Positions 26,920-35,315 of a stretch of 64,000 bases of DNA are shown here, in pieces (positions within the stretch are counted from its first letter, which is position 1; every line of letters starts with the position of its first letter). A model generated the notes under the pieces. That model saw nothing but the letters and a program-made list of their open reading frames with translations. It did no database searches and had not been told where the DNA came from. The position numbers and the translations under genes were made by a program. Origin of the DNA: Bacteroidota bacterium (GTDB taxonomy: Bacteria; Bacteroidota; Bacteroidia; AKYH767-A; OLB10). Location: NCBI GenBank assembly GCA_016713525.1, contig JADJOZ010000007.1:124001-188000 (forward strand). The letters run 5' to 3'.

Positions 26920-27444
26920 TCAATGGCATTTAAACTCTTCAAATGGTTGATGGCAATTATCGCAATAATGAAGTGCCTTGCACGCGGTAGAACCAAATGC
27001 GCTTGTTAATCGGGTATTCACAGCTCCGCAAAATGGACAGGCCACAGCTTTGTTTTTCCCGGTGAGAATGGCCTTCAAGTGTTCTTCAGTAGATTGTGAT
27101 GGAGGAGCGATACCGTATTTCCTCAATTTTTCTCTGCCAAGTTCTGAAATCCAGTCGGTGGTCCATGCCGGAGACATGACCATTCTAACTTTAAAATTTT
27201 GGATTCCATTCTCGACTAAGACTTCTGCAATATTTTCTTCGATGGCTTTCATCGCCGGACAACCTGTGAAAGTTGGTGTGATTTTTATTTCATATGTTCC
27301 ATCAATCAAGGCAACATCCCTTAAAATACCTAAATCGGCAATCGTAAGCACAGGAACTTCAGGGTCCTGAACCTGGGTAAGAAGGTTGCGAATGTGGGAA
27401 ATATCAGAGGTGTCAGTCATGGGAAGGACTGATTTTACAACCAT
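26920..27444 (-). CDS. paaD: Phenylacetyl-CoA epoxidase maturation protein PaaD
   Basis: A 174-residue protein with an N-terminal MIP18/DUF59-like domain (VQDPEVPVLTIADLGILRDV, then TPTFTGCPAM) and a C-terminal zinc-ribbon region with CPFCG and YCDNCHQPFEE. PaaD is needed for assembly of the epoxidase iron centre. The first ATG (27444) overlaps paaC by 10 nt; a second ATG at 27420 is equally possible. The 4-cysteine end is present as in other PaaD proteins. Confidence 0.92.
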   Translation of the reverse strand: MVVKSVLPMTDTSDISHIRNLLTQVQDPEVPVLTIADLGILRDVALIDGTYEIKITPTFTGCPAMKAIEENIAEVLVENGIQNFKVRMVMSPAWTTDWISELGREKLRKYGIAPPSQSTEEHLKAILTGKNKAVACPFCGAVNTRLTSAFGSTACKALHYCDNCHQPFEEFKCH

Positions 27445-28211
27445 TCAGCATCAGGGTATGCCCGGGGCAGAAATTGCATTTCAGCCAGAATATAACCCAA
27501 ATATTCGGTATGATTTCCTTTTCTGCTACCGGTACGCATTGCACTGTTTACCTGTGGTATTACAAGTCCTGCTTTTACCATGGTCAATTGAACCGTTTCA
27601 TTCCAAAGGGCACGAATCGCATTCAGGTCGGGTGCAATATTCTGACCAACAAGCAACGCATCAACTTCGTCACCATTGAAAAAATCATCAACATAAATCA
27701 ATAAATCGTTAATCGATTGCTGAACTTTTTCATGACTTTCTGTTGTCCCATCGCCTAAACGGATGAGCCAGTCACTGCTATGTCGAACATGGTACGCTAC
27801 TTCTTTTACAGATTTAGCAGCAATAGCAGCCAGTTCTGCATCAGCACTTTTAGACAAAGCGCTATATAAAGGGAAATTATAAACACTGACTAAAAACTGT
27901 CTGACCATGGTATCTCCGAAATCACCATTTGGTTGTTCAGCCATCAGCAAATTACGGAACTGTCTGGCATCTCTGTGATAGGCTAATGTATCTTCGTTTC
28001 TTCCTTTACCTTCAATTTTGCCGGCATAATCGAGGAGTAATCTAGCCTGACCGATATGATCGAGTGAAATATTTGTCAATGCAATATCCTCTTCCAGAAT
28101 TGGAGCATGTCCACACCATTCAGCAATCCGGTGTCCGAGAATCAATGATGTGTCACCCAGTCGGAGAAGGTATTCAAACAGGGCATTATTTTTTTCTAAG
28201 TTAGTATTCAT
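27435..28211 (-). CDS. paaC: Phenylacetyl-CoA epoxidase structural subunit PaaC
   Basis: A 258-residue ferritin-like helical protein that pairs with PaaA in the epoxidase core without a full metal site. Family landmarks are LGDTSLILGHRIAEWCGHAP, ALTNISLDHIGQARLLLDYA, VKEVAYHVRHSSDWLIRLGD and LGYILAEMQFLPRAYP. The gene is intact, follows paaB by 13 nt and overlaps paaD. The gene order paaA-paaB-paaC-paaD is the canonical one. Confidence 0.95.
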   Translation of the reverse strand: MNTNLEKNNALFEYLLRLGDTSLILGHRIAEWCGHAPILEEDIALTNISLDHIGQARLLLDYAGKIEGKGRNEDTLAYHRDARQFRNLLMAEQPNGDFGDTMVRQFLVSVYNFPLYSALSKSADAELAAIAAKSVKEVAYHVRHSSDWLIRLGDGTTESHEKVQQSINDLLIYVDDFFNGDEVDALLVGQNIAPDLNAIRALWNETVQLTMVKAGLVIPQVNSAMRTGSRKGNHTEYLGYILAEMQFLPRAYPDAEWL

Positions 28212-28224
28212 GATAATAAGCAGA

Positions 28225-28530
28225 TCAGGAAGTCCATTTTACTCCATCCGGAGTTTTATAAAAATTTGGGTGACGGTATAATTTGTCATTTGCAGGATCA
28301 AAGAATGAACCGACATCTTCAGGTGTTGAAGAAACCATGCATTCAGAGGGTACAACCCAAATACTTACGGCTTCATTTCTTCTGCTGTAAACATCTCTGG
28401 CATTCAGGAGAGCCATTTCTGCATCAGGAGCCCTGAGACTTCCAGCATGTTCGTGAGGTAAACCAGATTTTTTCTGAGTAAAAACTTCCCACAATTTCCA
28501 TTGATTGGTGGGTATATTTGATTCTGACAT
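28225..28530 (-). CDS. paaB: Phenylacetyl-CoA epoxidase subunit PaaB
   Basis: A 101-residue small subunit. Landmarks are WKLWEVFTQKKSGLPHEHAG, SLRAPDAEMALLNARDVYSR and SIWVVPSECM. PaaB bridges PaaAC heterodimers in the epoxidase complex. The gene is intact, 58 nt downstream of paaA. Confidence 0.95.
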   Translation of the reverse strand: MSESNIPTNQWKLWEVFTQKKSGLPHEHAGSLRAPDAEMALLNARDVYSRRNEAVSIWVVPSECMVSSTPEDVGSFFDPANDKLYRHPNFYKTPDGVKWTS

Positions 28531-28588
28531 AATGATAAATTTAACGGTGCAAGGTGTTAAAGGATTTCTGACAAAAAAATGACTGATA

Positions 28589-29521
28589 TCAGTTCATATG
28601 TTTTTTTGCATATGCTTCAGCAGCATCTCTGACCCATTTTCCATCGGCATCTGCTTTTACTCTGGCGCGCAAACGTTCTCTGTTACAGGGACCATTTCCA
28701 CTAACTACATTTTTAAATTCCTGCCAGTCAATTTCACCATGTTCATAATGGCGGGTAGTTTCGTTGAATTTCAATTTTGGATCAGGAATTACTAATCCGA
28801 TTGCCTCTGCCTGAGGTACAGTTCTATCTATAAATCGTTGTCTTAAATCGTCATTTGAATACAACTTAACCTTCCAGCGCATGAGTTCAGCACTATTTGG
28901 AGAGTCGGTATCGGAAGGGCCAAACATCATCAGTGCAGGCCACCAAAACCTGTTCATGGAATCCTGAGCCATTTCCTGTTGTTCTTTGGTACCACGCATC
29001 ATGTAAGCCAACATCTGATAGCCTTGTTTATGATGGAAATTTTCTTCTTTACAAATTCTTATCATCGCTCTTGAATAAGGACCATAAGAGCATTTTGCGA
29101 GTGCTGTTTGATTAACAATTGCAGCACCATCTACCAACCAGCCTATTGCACCGATATCGGCCCAATTTAATGTTGGATAATTAAAAATCGATGAGTATTT
29201 CGCTTTGCCGGTATGGAGCTGATCTATCATCTCTCCCCGATCGATTCCCAGTGTTTCAGCAGCACTGTAGATATAAAGTCCGTGACCACCTTCATCCTGA
29301 ACCTTAGCAAGTAAAATTGCTTTTCTGGCTAAGGAAGGTGCTCTGGTAATCCAATTTCCTTCAGGAAGCATTCCAACAACCTCTGAATGAGCATGTTGTG
29401 ACATCATCCGAATCAATTGTTTCCGATATCTCTCAGGCATCCAGTCTTTAGGTTCTATCACTTCTCCCCTGTCAATTTTTGCCTGGAATTCCAATTCTCT
29501 TTCAGTATCTGTAGCTATCAT
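28589..29521 (-). CDS. paaA: Phenylacetyl-CoA epoxidase catalytic subunit PaaA
   Basis: The catalytic di-iron subunit that epoxidises phenylacetyl-CoA, about 310 residues. Metal and fold landmarks are KAILLAKVQDEGGHGLYIYS (E and EGGH), RICKEENFHHKQGYQM (ExxxH) and the GEIDWQEFKNVV segment. I place the start at the ATG at 29521 (MIATDTERELEFQ). A GTG in the same frame at 29542 overlaps the candidate -7 element and so would lie upstream of, or at, the transcript start. It is the first gene of the paaABCD-GH operon. Confidence 0.95.
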   Translation of the reverse strand: MIATDTERELEFQAKIDRGEVIEPKDWMPERYRKQLIRMMSQHAHSEVVGMLPEGNWITRAPSLARKAILLAKVQDEGGHGLYIYSAAETLGIDRGEMIDQLHTGKAKYSSIFNYPTLNWADIGAIGWLVDGAAIVNQTALAKCSYGPYSRAMIRICKEENFHHKQGYQMLAYMMRGTKEQQEMAQDSMNRFWWPALMMFGPSDTDSPNSAELMRWKVKLYSNDDLRQRFIDRTVPQAEAIGLVIPDPKLKFNETTRHYEHGEIDWQEFKNVVSGNGPCNRERLRARVKADADGKWVRDAAEAYAKKHMN

Positions 29522-29541
29522 AATCAAACCATTTAATGACA

Positions 29542-29549
29542 CAAAATTA
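29542..29549 (-). promoter_or_regulatory. Candidate -7 element of the paaABCDGH operon
   Basis: On the minus strand this reads TAATTTTG, about 20 nt before the ATG at 29521. A clear -33 TTTG is not seen. Confidence 0.4.
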
Positions 29550-29665
29550 CCACTTTAATACGATGAAATAATGATTTTTATCAATTTCCTCTTGCACGTG
29601 ATTTTAATGAAATCACTCATGTTTTAGCCTTAATATATCATAAACTATTCACAATAAAACATATC

Positions 29666-29683
29666 TAATTGAATTTCAATCAT
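29666..29683. promoter_or_regulatory. Palindromic candidate operator, copy 1
   Basis: TAATTGAATTTCAATCAT contains the inverted repeat ATTGAA-T-TTCAAT. The identical 18 nt recur at 43170-43187, and the 12-nt part AATTGAATTTCA occurs inverted at 29810-29821. It ends 75 nt before the -7 element of the EPS promoter. Confidence 0.5.
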
Positions 29684-29737
29684 CTTAATTAAAAATAGTT
29701 GATACTGAAAATCGCAAACGATAGTCTCCACAACCTG

Positions 29738-29765
29738 TTTGGAGTAAAGATTTTTTCTATCTTTG
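29738..29765 (+). promoter_or_regulatory. Promoter of the EPS locus
   Basis: TTTG (29738-29741) and TATCTTTG (29758-29765), 16 nt apart, match the Bacteroidota promoter. The Wza-like gene starts about 80 nt (29847) or 117 nt (29883) downstream. Confidence 0.6.
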
Positions 29766-29846
29766 CCGACTAATTTCATGGAGCACGCCTTCATTCGTGC
29801 CTAATCACCTGAAATTCAATTCAATAGGAATCCATATCAACAAATT

Positions 29847-30641
29847 ATGTTCATAATAAAATCATCTCTTGTCAAACAAAAAATGAGCTATTTTAGTTTT
29901 CTCCTTTTTGTTTTGATATCATTCTCTTCTTGCCTAAGCAGAAAGCATTATGATTATTTTCAGAAAGATACTGAAGCAAGAAAAAACATGGATACTTTGT
30001 CTATGCCTGATGAGTTTGAACCAAAAATTGAAGCAAATGACATCCTTGCAATTCATATTTCCAGCATAAATGCGGAAGCCGCCAGTTTTTTTAATCCGGC
30101 TCAGGCAAACGCAGGAGAAGCGGGAACAGAAATGACGAATTATCTGGTTGATTTAAAAGGAGAGATTGAAATACCTTTGGTTGGGAAGTTAAAAGTACAA
30201 GGTCAATCAACCCGTGAAGTAAGAGAAGTATTGCGTCAAAAACTAGAAAAATATCTGCAGGATCCGTCTGTGAGGATCTATCTGGAATCTTTCAAAGTGA
30301 CCTTATTGGGCGAAATAAAACTACCTGGAGTTTATCAGGTGAAAAATGAAAAGCTAACCTTAACAGATGCACTTGGACTAGCCGGAGATATGACAATATT
30401 TGGCGATAGAAAAGCAGTGATGGTAATCAGAAATGTTAAGGGACAAAAAGTATTCTCAACACTGGATCTTACAACACGTGACATATTTCAATCTGATTTT
30501 TATTATTTAAGACCCGGAGATGTAGTTTATGTGCCAGCTGGAAAAGGAAGAATTGCAACTGCCGATACGTTTTATAGAATTGCCCCTCTGGTAATTAGTG
30601 TATTATCGCTGATTGCAATTTTAACAATAAGAGTAAATTAA
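29847..30641 (+). CDS. Wza-type polysaccharide export lipoprotein
   Basis: A 264-residue outer-membrane polysaccharide export protein. The lipoprotein signal (SFLLFVLISFSSC) ends in a lipobox, with cysteine as the likely first mature residue. The start may be either ATG at 29847 or 29883, since the signal begins at the second. The Poly_export domain (NDILAIHISS, then GEIEIPLVGKLKVQGQ) is followed by an SLBB domain (FKVTLLGEIKLPGVYQV, LTDALGLAGDMT). A C-terminal membrane segment (APLVISVLSLIAILTI) is typical of the short Bacteroidota form. It is the first gene of the EPS locus, 17 nt before the kinase gene. Confidence 0.92.
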   Translation: MFIIKSSLVKQKMSYFSFLLFVLISFSSCLSRKHYDYFQKDTEARKNMDTLSMPDEFEPKIEANDILAIHISSINAEAASFFNPAQANAGEAGTEMTNYLVDLKGEIEIPLVGKLKVQGQSTREVREVLRQKLEKYLQDPSVRIYLESFKVTLLGEIKLPGVYQVKNEKLTLTDALGLAGDMTIFGDRKAVMVIRNVKGQKVFSTLDLTTRDIFQSDFYYLRPGDVVYVPAGKGRIATADTFYRIAPLVISVLSLIAILTIRVN

Positions 30642-30658
30642 TAACCATTTTCCGGAAA

Positions 30659-33073
30659 ATGACTACTGATAACCAACCAGACCAAAGACTTCAGGATGAG
30701 AAGCGCTTTAATTTTAAATATTTCTTCTATAGAAATGTACTGAAATATTGGTATTTATATGTATTAAGTATGATTTTGGCGATAGTTGCCGGATACTATC
30801 ACAATTGGTACACAACTCCTATTTACTCTACTTCTTGTACAATACTTATTAAGGATGATAAAAGAACCGCTCCTGGTCAGGATCTCCTTACGCAATTAAA
30901 TTCATTCGATAATCAGGGAGGCATTGATAATGATGTGGAACTGATCAAGTCGAGATCAATTATCGGAAAAACTTTAAGAAGGCTTGATTTTGATGTAACT
31001 TATTTGCTTCGGGGCAATGTAAAAAAATCGGAATTATATCTTCAGTCACCTATTAAATTAATTGCAGATTCCATTTCTTTCAGGATTTACGAAAAACACA
31101 TTGAAATTACTGTAATTGATGACAAAACATATGAGATCAGTTATCATCTGAATGACGACAATTCATATACCGAAAAATATAAATTCGGACAGATTGTTTC
31201 CAATCATTTCGGAAGATTTTCATTAGAAAAAACCGATAAATTCAGAGATGCCTCTTTCAGGGATGCAAATTATGAAAAGCGAAATTTCATTGTAATACTT
31301 CATAATTTCGACAATTTAGTTGATAAGTACACCAAGGGACTTGATATTCAATTTGTCTCTAAGAAGGCCACTGTTTTGCAATTGTCTTATAATGATCCTG
31401 TCCCTCAGAAAGCCGGAGATTTTCTGAATACATTGCTGGAAGTTTATATTCAGAGCGGAATTGATCAAAAAAATGAAAACGCAACAAGTTCATTAAAGTT
31501 TATAGATGAACAGTTAGATAAAATAACTTCAGATCTTAAATCTTCGGAAGAAGATCTTGAAATGTTTAAAACCGAAAAAGGAATTACAGATTTAGGAACA
31601 GAAGCACAATCATTTCTCGGGAGTGTAAAAGTTTATGATGAGAAAATTTCAGAAATAGATATTCAATTATCTTTTTTGAGATATCTGGAAGAATATATTC
31701 TTAAGGATAAAGATCTCGATAAAATTTCCCCTTCTTCACTTGGCATTGCGGATCCACTGCTGACTAAACTCATTACCTCATTAAGCGACCTGCAAATGCA
31801 ACGTAAGGGGCAGTTAAATTCAACTCAACCCGACAATCCAATTATTGTTTCTTTAAACATTCAGATTCAAAATACAAAACAGGATTTATTAGAAAATGTC
31901 CGTTCCATTAAGAATGGTCTGGAAGCATCAAAAGAACAGGCTTCAATTCAATTATCAAGAATTCAGGGCAAAATTAAAACGGTGCCAAAAACACAAAGAG
32001 CTTTGGTTGGTATGGAAAGGCAGGCATCAATCAGAGAGGGGCTTTACAATTACCTTCTTCAAAAAAAGGCAGAAACAGCGATTTTATTAGCTTCAACAAA
32101 TTCTGACAACCGAATTGTTGATAAAGCACGTGCTTCCTATAAGCCTATCAAACCAGTTCCAAATCAAACATATTCATTTGCAATTCTATTAGGTTTGTTA
32201 ATTCCGGCCATTTTTGTGTTTGTTAAGGAAGCTCTGAATGATAAAATTAAAGATGGGTCTGATCTGGAGAATAATACTTCAATCCCTGTACTTGGTCTGG
32301 TAGGTTATAATGAAGATCATGACAATCAAATTGTAGCTTCAAAACCGGATTCTTTCATTGCAGAGTCTTTCAGGTCCATTCGTACCAATTTACAATATTA
32401 TCCACAAAAGTCAAATTGTCGAAAAATACTTGTAACCTCTTCAATCAGTTCGGAAGGAAAGAGTTTTTGTGCAGCCAACTTATCGGCCATATATGCCATA
32501 TCCGGTAAAAAGGTGGTGTTGGTCGGAGGAGATTTAAGGAAACCTAAAAAGAATCAGGAGTTCAACTTGCCTTCAAATGCCGGTATATCCAATTATCTGA
32601 TCGGAGTTTCCGATATTGAAGGAATCATTCAGCATTCTTCTTCAGTTCCAAATCTGGATATTATACTTTCAGGTCCGAAACCACCTAATCCATCAGAATT
32701 AATTTTAAGTTCTAAGATGGATGACTTCTTTAGTTATCTTGAATCTAAGTATGAAGTTATAATTATTGACTCTCCTCCTATCGGTGTTGTAACTGACGGA
32801 ATGTTATTGAGCAAGTATGTAGATAATACCATATACGTTGTAAGGCAAAATGTGACCCGAAAACAACATATTGAATTTATTAACAGCCTCTATAAAGATT
32901 CCAAACTCCCTAAACTAAGTTTAATATTTAATGCTGTCAGAACCGGCCCACTGAATTCTGGTTATGGTTACGGATATGGTTATGGATATGGTTATGGATA
33001 CGGTTATGGTTATGGTTATTATGAAGATGACAATGCCAGTGGTCGTAAAAAAAGAAAGTCCAAACAATCTTAA
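30659..33073 (+). CDS. Wzz/BY-kinase (Wzc-like) with Gly-Tyr repeat tail
   Basis: An 804-residue inner-membrane chain-length and tyrosine-kinase protein. A membrane segment near residues 30-46 precedes the Wzz domain. A long periplasmic coiled coil follows (residues ~270-480), and a second segment (YSFAILLGLLIPAIFVFV) lies near 502-520. The cytoplasmic kinase has Walker A SSISSEGKS (~594-602), the A' motif VVLVGGDLRKPK and Walker B VIIIDSPPIG (~700). The tail has ten GY units (~767-786) then YEDD and a basic end; BY-kinases normally carry a C-terminal tyrosine cluster that is autophosphorylated, but a strict GY repeat is unusual. It should control polymer length and export with the Wza-like protein. 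Confidence 0.92.
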   Translation: MTTDNQPDQRLQDEKRFNFKYFFYRNVLKYWYLYVLSMILAIVAGYYHNWYTTPIYSTSCTILIKDDKRTAPGQDLLTQLNSFDNQGGIDNDVELIKSRSIIGKTLRRLDFDVTYLLRGNVKKSELYLQSPIKLIADSISFRIYEKHIEITVIDDKTYEISYHLNDDNSYTEKYKFGQIVSNHFGRFSLEKTDKFRDASFRDANYEKRNFIVILHNFDNLVDKYTKGLDIQFVSKKATVLQLSYNDPVPQKAGDFLNTLLEVYIQSGIDQKNENATSSLKFIDEQLDKITSDLKSSEEDLEMFKTEKGITDLGTEAQSFLGSVKVYDEKISEIDIQLSFLRYLEEYILKDKDLDKISPSSLGIADPLLTKLITSLSDLQMQRKGQLNSTQPDNPIIVSLNIQIQNTKQDLLENVRSIKNGLEASKEQASIQLSRIQGKIKTVPKTQRALVGMERQASIREGLYNYLLQKKAETAILLASTNSDNRIVDKARASYKPIKPVPNQTYSFAILLGLLIPAIFVFVKEALNDKIKDGSDLENNTSIPVLGLVGYNEDHDNQIVASKPDSFIAESFRSIRTNLQYYPQKSNCRKILVTSSISSEGKSFCAANLSAIYAISGKKVVLVGGDLRKPKKNQEFNLPSNAGISNYLIGVSDIEGIIQHSSSVPNLDIILSGPKPPNPSELILSSKMDDFFSYLESKYEVIIIDSPPIGVVTDGMLLSKYVDNTIYVVRQNVTRKQHIEFINSLYKDSKLPKLSLIFNAVRTGPLNSGYGYGYGYGYGYGYGYGYGYYEDDNASGRKKRKSKQS
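32960..33021 (+). repeat. 6-nt minisatellite encoding the Gly-Tyr tail
   Basis: Ten near-identical hexamers (GGT/GGA TAT/TAC) encode alternating Gly and Tyr. The third-position changes show it is not a simple recent slippage product, but copy number could still vary between strains. Confidence 0.85.
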
Positions 33074-33335
33074 CTGACAAAAAAAATAATCTAACATCTG
33101 TTATTGGTTTAACAGATGTAAACCAGTACTGACAGCAGAGCAATTAATATATAGATTAACTCCATCGTTCTTCCTCTATAATTACTGAAAATCAGTTTTC
33201 AAAAATTATTTTTGTTTTGCAACTGAATTATTTATCAAATTTAAATGAAAATTAATTTAAACACGGTAAACCAAAAGTAATGCATCAGGGGAAATAAAAG
33301 TAACTTCACTTTAGCATAGACCTAGAATCCAGGTT
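33074..33335. other. Intergenic leader with alternative hairpins
   Basis: The 262-nt AT-rich gap after the kinase gene contains two overlapping hairpins (33095-33118 and 33106-33124) that cannot form together. There is also a possible -7 element TATTTTTG at 33207-33214 without a clear -33. No coding frame is seen. Confidence 0.5.
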
Positions 33336-34262
33336 ATGAGTTCTTCCCAATTTCATACTAAACTTGCTAAATACATTAATACCGGTTGTATTGATCGAAC
33401 CGACCTTTTCCTTTCTCTGGCAAAACCCAATTTACCCTTTTATAAAAATGCAGGGGAAATAATAAAAATGTGGGGCAATAGTGAAGACAGAGTAATTGGT
33501 AAATCCCTGAATTTTACCTGCAACAAATATACCGGGGAAAATAAAAAAGTGAAAGAAATGATGCAATATATCAATCAGGAACTTTCTGATGAGTTATTCG
33601 GTGCATATGTTCACGGGAGTTTAGCCACAAACGACAGTATTTCATATAGTGACTTTGACGGATTGATTATTCTCAAAAATGAAGTAATGCGTGACAGAAA
33701 AAAATTAATAAATACTGCTATTAAACTCAGTAAAGCGTATTCTATTATGATTTCTATGGATGCATTGCAACATCATGGCTGGTTTGTATTAACAGAAAAA
33801 GACTGTAAAAACTGGCCGGTAACATATTTCCCACCTGTACTTTTTGATTATTCTAAATCATTATTGAACTCAGGAAAAAACATTGAAATAACCTATCTGA
33901 CTTCTGATACCAACAATAAAAATTCTTTGAACAGGTTATGCAATTCTATTATCCGACATCTTTCGAAGAATGCTATTCCGGAAAATAGTTTTCAACTTAA
34001 AAGTATTCTAAGTGAGTATATGTTGATGCCTTCACTATATTTACAATACAAAAATGGAACCGGTATTTATAAAAAATATAGTTTCGAAGAAGCCTCGAAA
34101 GATTTTAAGTCTGAAGATTGGCGAATTATGAATGAAGTTTCCGATATAAGAACTAAATGGAAATTAAACTCAGGCCTGACTTTAACCGATTACCCTAAAA
34201 TTATTACTCCATGGGTTAAAAAAGCCAAATTAAACATAGTAGCAAAGTGCCTGATGAACTAA
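33336..34262 (+). CDS. Nucleotidyltransferase-fold protein 1 of the EPS locus
   Basis: A 308-residue protein of no named family that I can identify. It has a nucleotidyltransferase (pol-beta-like) core: GAYVHGSLATND around residues 89-100 gives the GS motif, and YSDFDGLIIL (104-113) gives the paired acidic residues. The ~190 residues after the core are mostly helical, as in many minimal NTases with a C-terminal helical domain. It does not resemble hexose-1-phosphate nucleotidylyltransferases (no GxGTRL). Position in the EPS locus suggests nucleotidyl or phosphonucleotide transfer to a glycan or a donor, but that is inference. It is 70 nt upstream of another NTase-fold gene. Confidence 0.65.
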   Translation: MSSSQFHTKLAKYINTGCIDRTDLFLSLAKPNLPFYKNAGEIIKMWGNSEDRVIGKSLNFTCNKYTGENKKVKEMMQYINQELSDELFGAYVHGSLATNDSISYSDFDGLIILKNEVMRDRKKLINTAIKLSKAYSIMISMDALQHHGWFVLTEKDCKNWPVTYFPPVLFDYSKSLLNSGKNIEITYLTSDTNNKNSLNRLCNSIIRHLSKNAIPENSFQLKSILSEYMLMPSLYLQYKNGTGIYKKYSFEEASKDFKSEDWRIMNEVSDIRTKWKLNSGLTLTDYPKIITPWVKKAKLNIVAKCLMN

Positions 34263-34332
34263 TGCAAAAACTTGATTCCGAATTTATTGCCAGAATGATT
34301 AAATTGACAAATTTAATACGGAATAAAATTTT

Positions 34333-35310
34333 ATGAGTTTTAATTATATCGATATTCCAAAAGAGATTGAATTAGATTCATACGAAACAGCTATTAATAT
34401 GATGGCTGAAAAATTAATGAACACCGGTAAAGTTAAATGTGTTTATCAAATTGGAGGAGTTTCTTCACCAGGAATTTCCGACATTGATTTATATGTCATT
34501 TTTAATAACGATTGTGAATATAAGGTCAATCCCGTAAATAACCTGAACACACCAGACAATTACCTTTTTACCCATAACTTATTCGGAACATCAGAGTCTA
34601 GTGCCGTCCATTTAGAACAATACACATTCTTTGGAAATTACAAATTGATTGCCGGCTCTCCTGTTGCAATGAATAATTACTTTGCCAACGATTCAGACCA
34701 AACAATTCTGAAGCGACAGATTGCCCTGGAATATCTGATTAAAGCCTGGTTTAGCATTCACATCAACATTACTTATAAAAATATCAAATTACGCAGTTTA
34801 CTATTGCATTCAAAGGCCATTCTATATGATCTTGATTTTTTAAGTGTAAAAAATGGTGGATTATTTGAATGTATAAATGATCTATTGGAAATCAGGAAAA
34901 ATTACTTTACAAAAAATCCTGATTTAAATCATCTAGATAAACTATGCAACAAATATAAAGATGAATTAAAAAAAGAAATTGTAGCAGGAATAGAATCTCA
35001 TAAATTCTACATAGCTGCTTCAGGTAATACTGAAATTGGCAAACATTCACTTATTTTTAAAAATGAAAATCCTGTAATTCTTTCTTCCGGACTTTCATTT
35101 CCTCATTTTCTGACATCAAAATTCAAGAGATTATTAAAACTTCAGAATAAGTTTCATAATTTCAAAATCGGATTGCCATACATTGATACAAATTTACCAC
35201 CAATATTAGAACAACGATCTGAAACCATTGCAAAAGCAATAAATTACAACCGGCAGTACTTACCTCATTTTATCAGTACCGCTTACGGTATGAACATATT
35301 TAAATCATAG
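34333..35310 (+). CDS. Nucleotidyltransferase-fold protein 2 of the EPS locus
   Basis: A 325-residue protein with a second, clearly different nucleotidyltransferase core: VYQIGGVSSPGISDIDLYVIF (residues ~37-57), with the GG/S turn and the paired acids in SDIDLYV. The rest is helical with a basic C-terminal part (TSKFKRLLKLQNKFHNF). Overall similarity to the preceding protein is not obvious outside the core, so this is not a simple duplication. It ends 5 nt before the methyltransferase gene; the three genes probably act together. Function unknown. Confidence 0.6.
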   Translation: MSFNYIDIPKEIELDSYETAINMMAEKLMNTGKVKCVYQIGGVSSPGISDIDLYVIFNNDCEYKVNPVNNLNTPDNYLFTHNLFGTSESSAVHLEQYTFFGNYKLIAGSPVAMNNYFANDSDQTILKRQIALEYLIKAWFSIHINITYKNIKLRSLLLHSKAILYDLDFLSVKNGGLFECINDLLEIRKNYFTKNPDLNHLDKLCNKYKDELKKEIVAGIESHKFYIAASGNTEIGKHSLIFKNENPVILSSGLSFPHFLTSKFKRLLKLQNKFHNFKIGLPYIDTNLPPILEQRSETIAKAINYNRQYLPHFISTAYGMNIFKS

Positions 35311-35315
35311 TAGTC

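Larger units (their letters stand above)
29543..29846. other. Divergent regulatory region between paaA and the EPS locus
   Basis: A 304-nt AT-rich region without a coding frame. It holds the paaA -7 element, the palindrome at 29666-29683, the EPS promoter at 29738-29765 and a partial inverted copy of the palindrome at 29810-29821. Confidence 0.7.
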
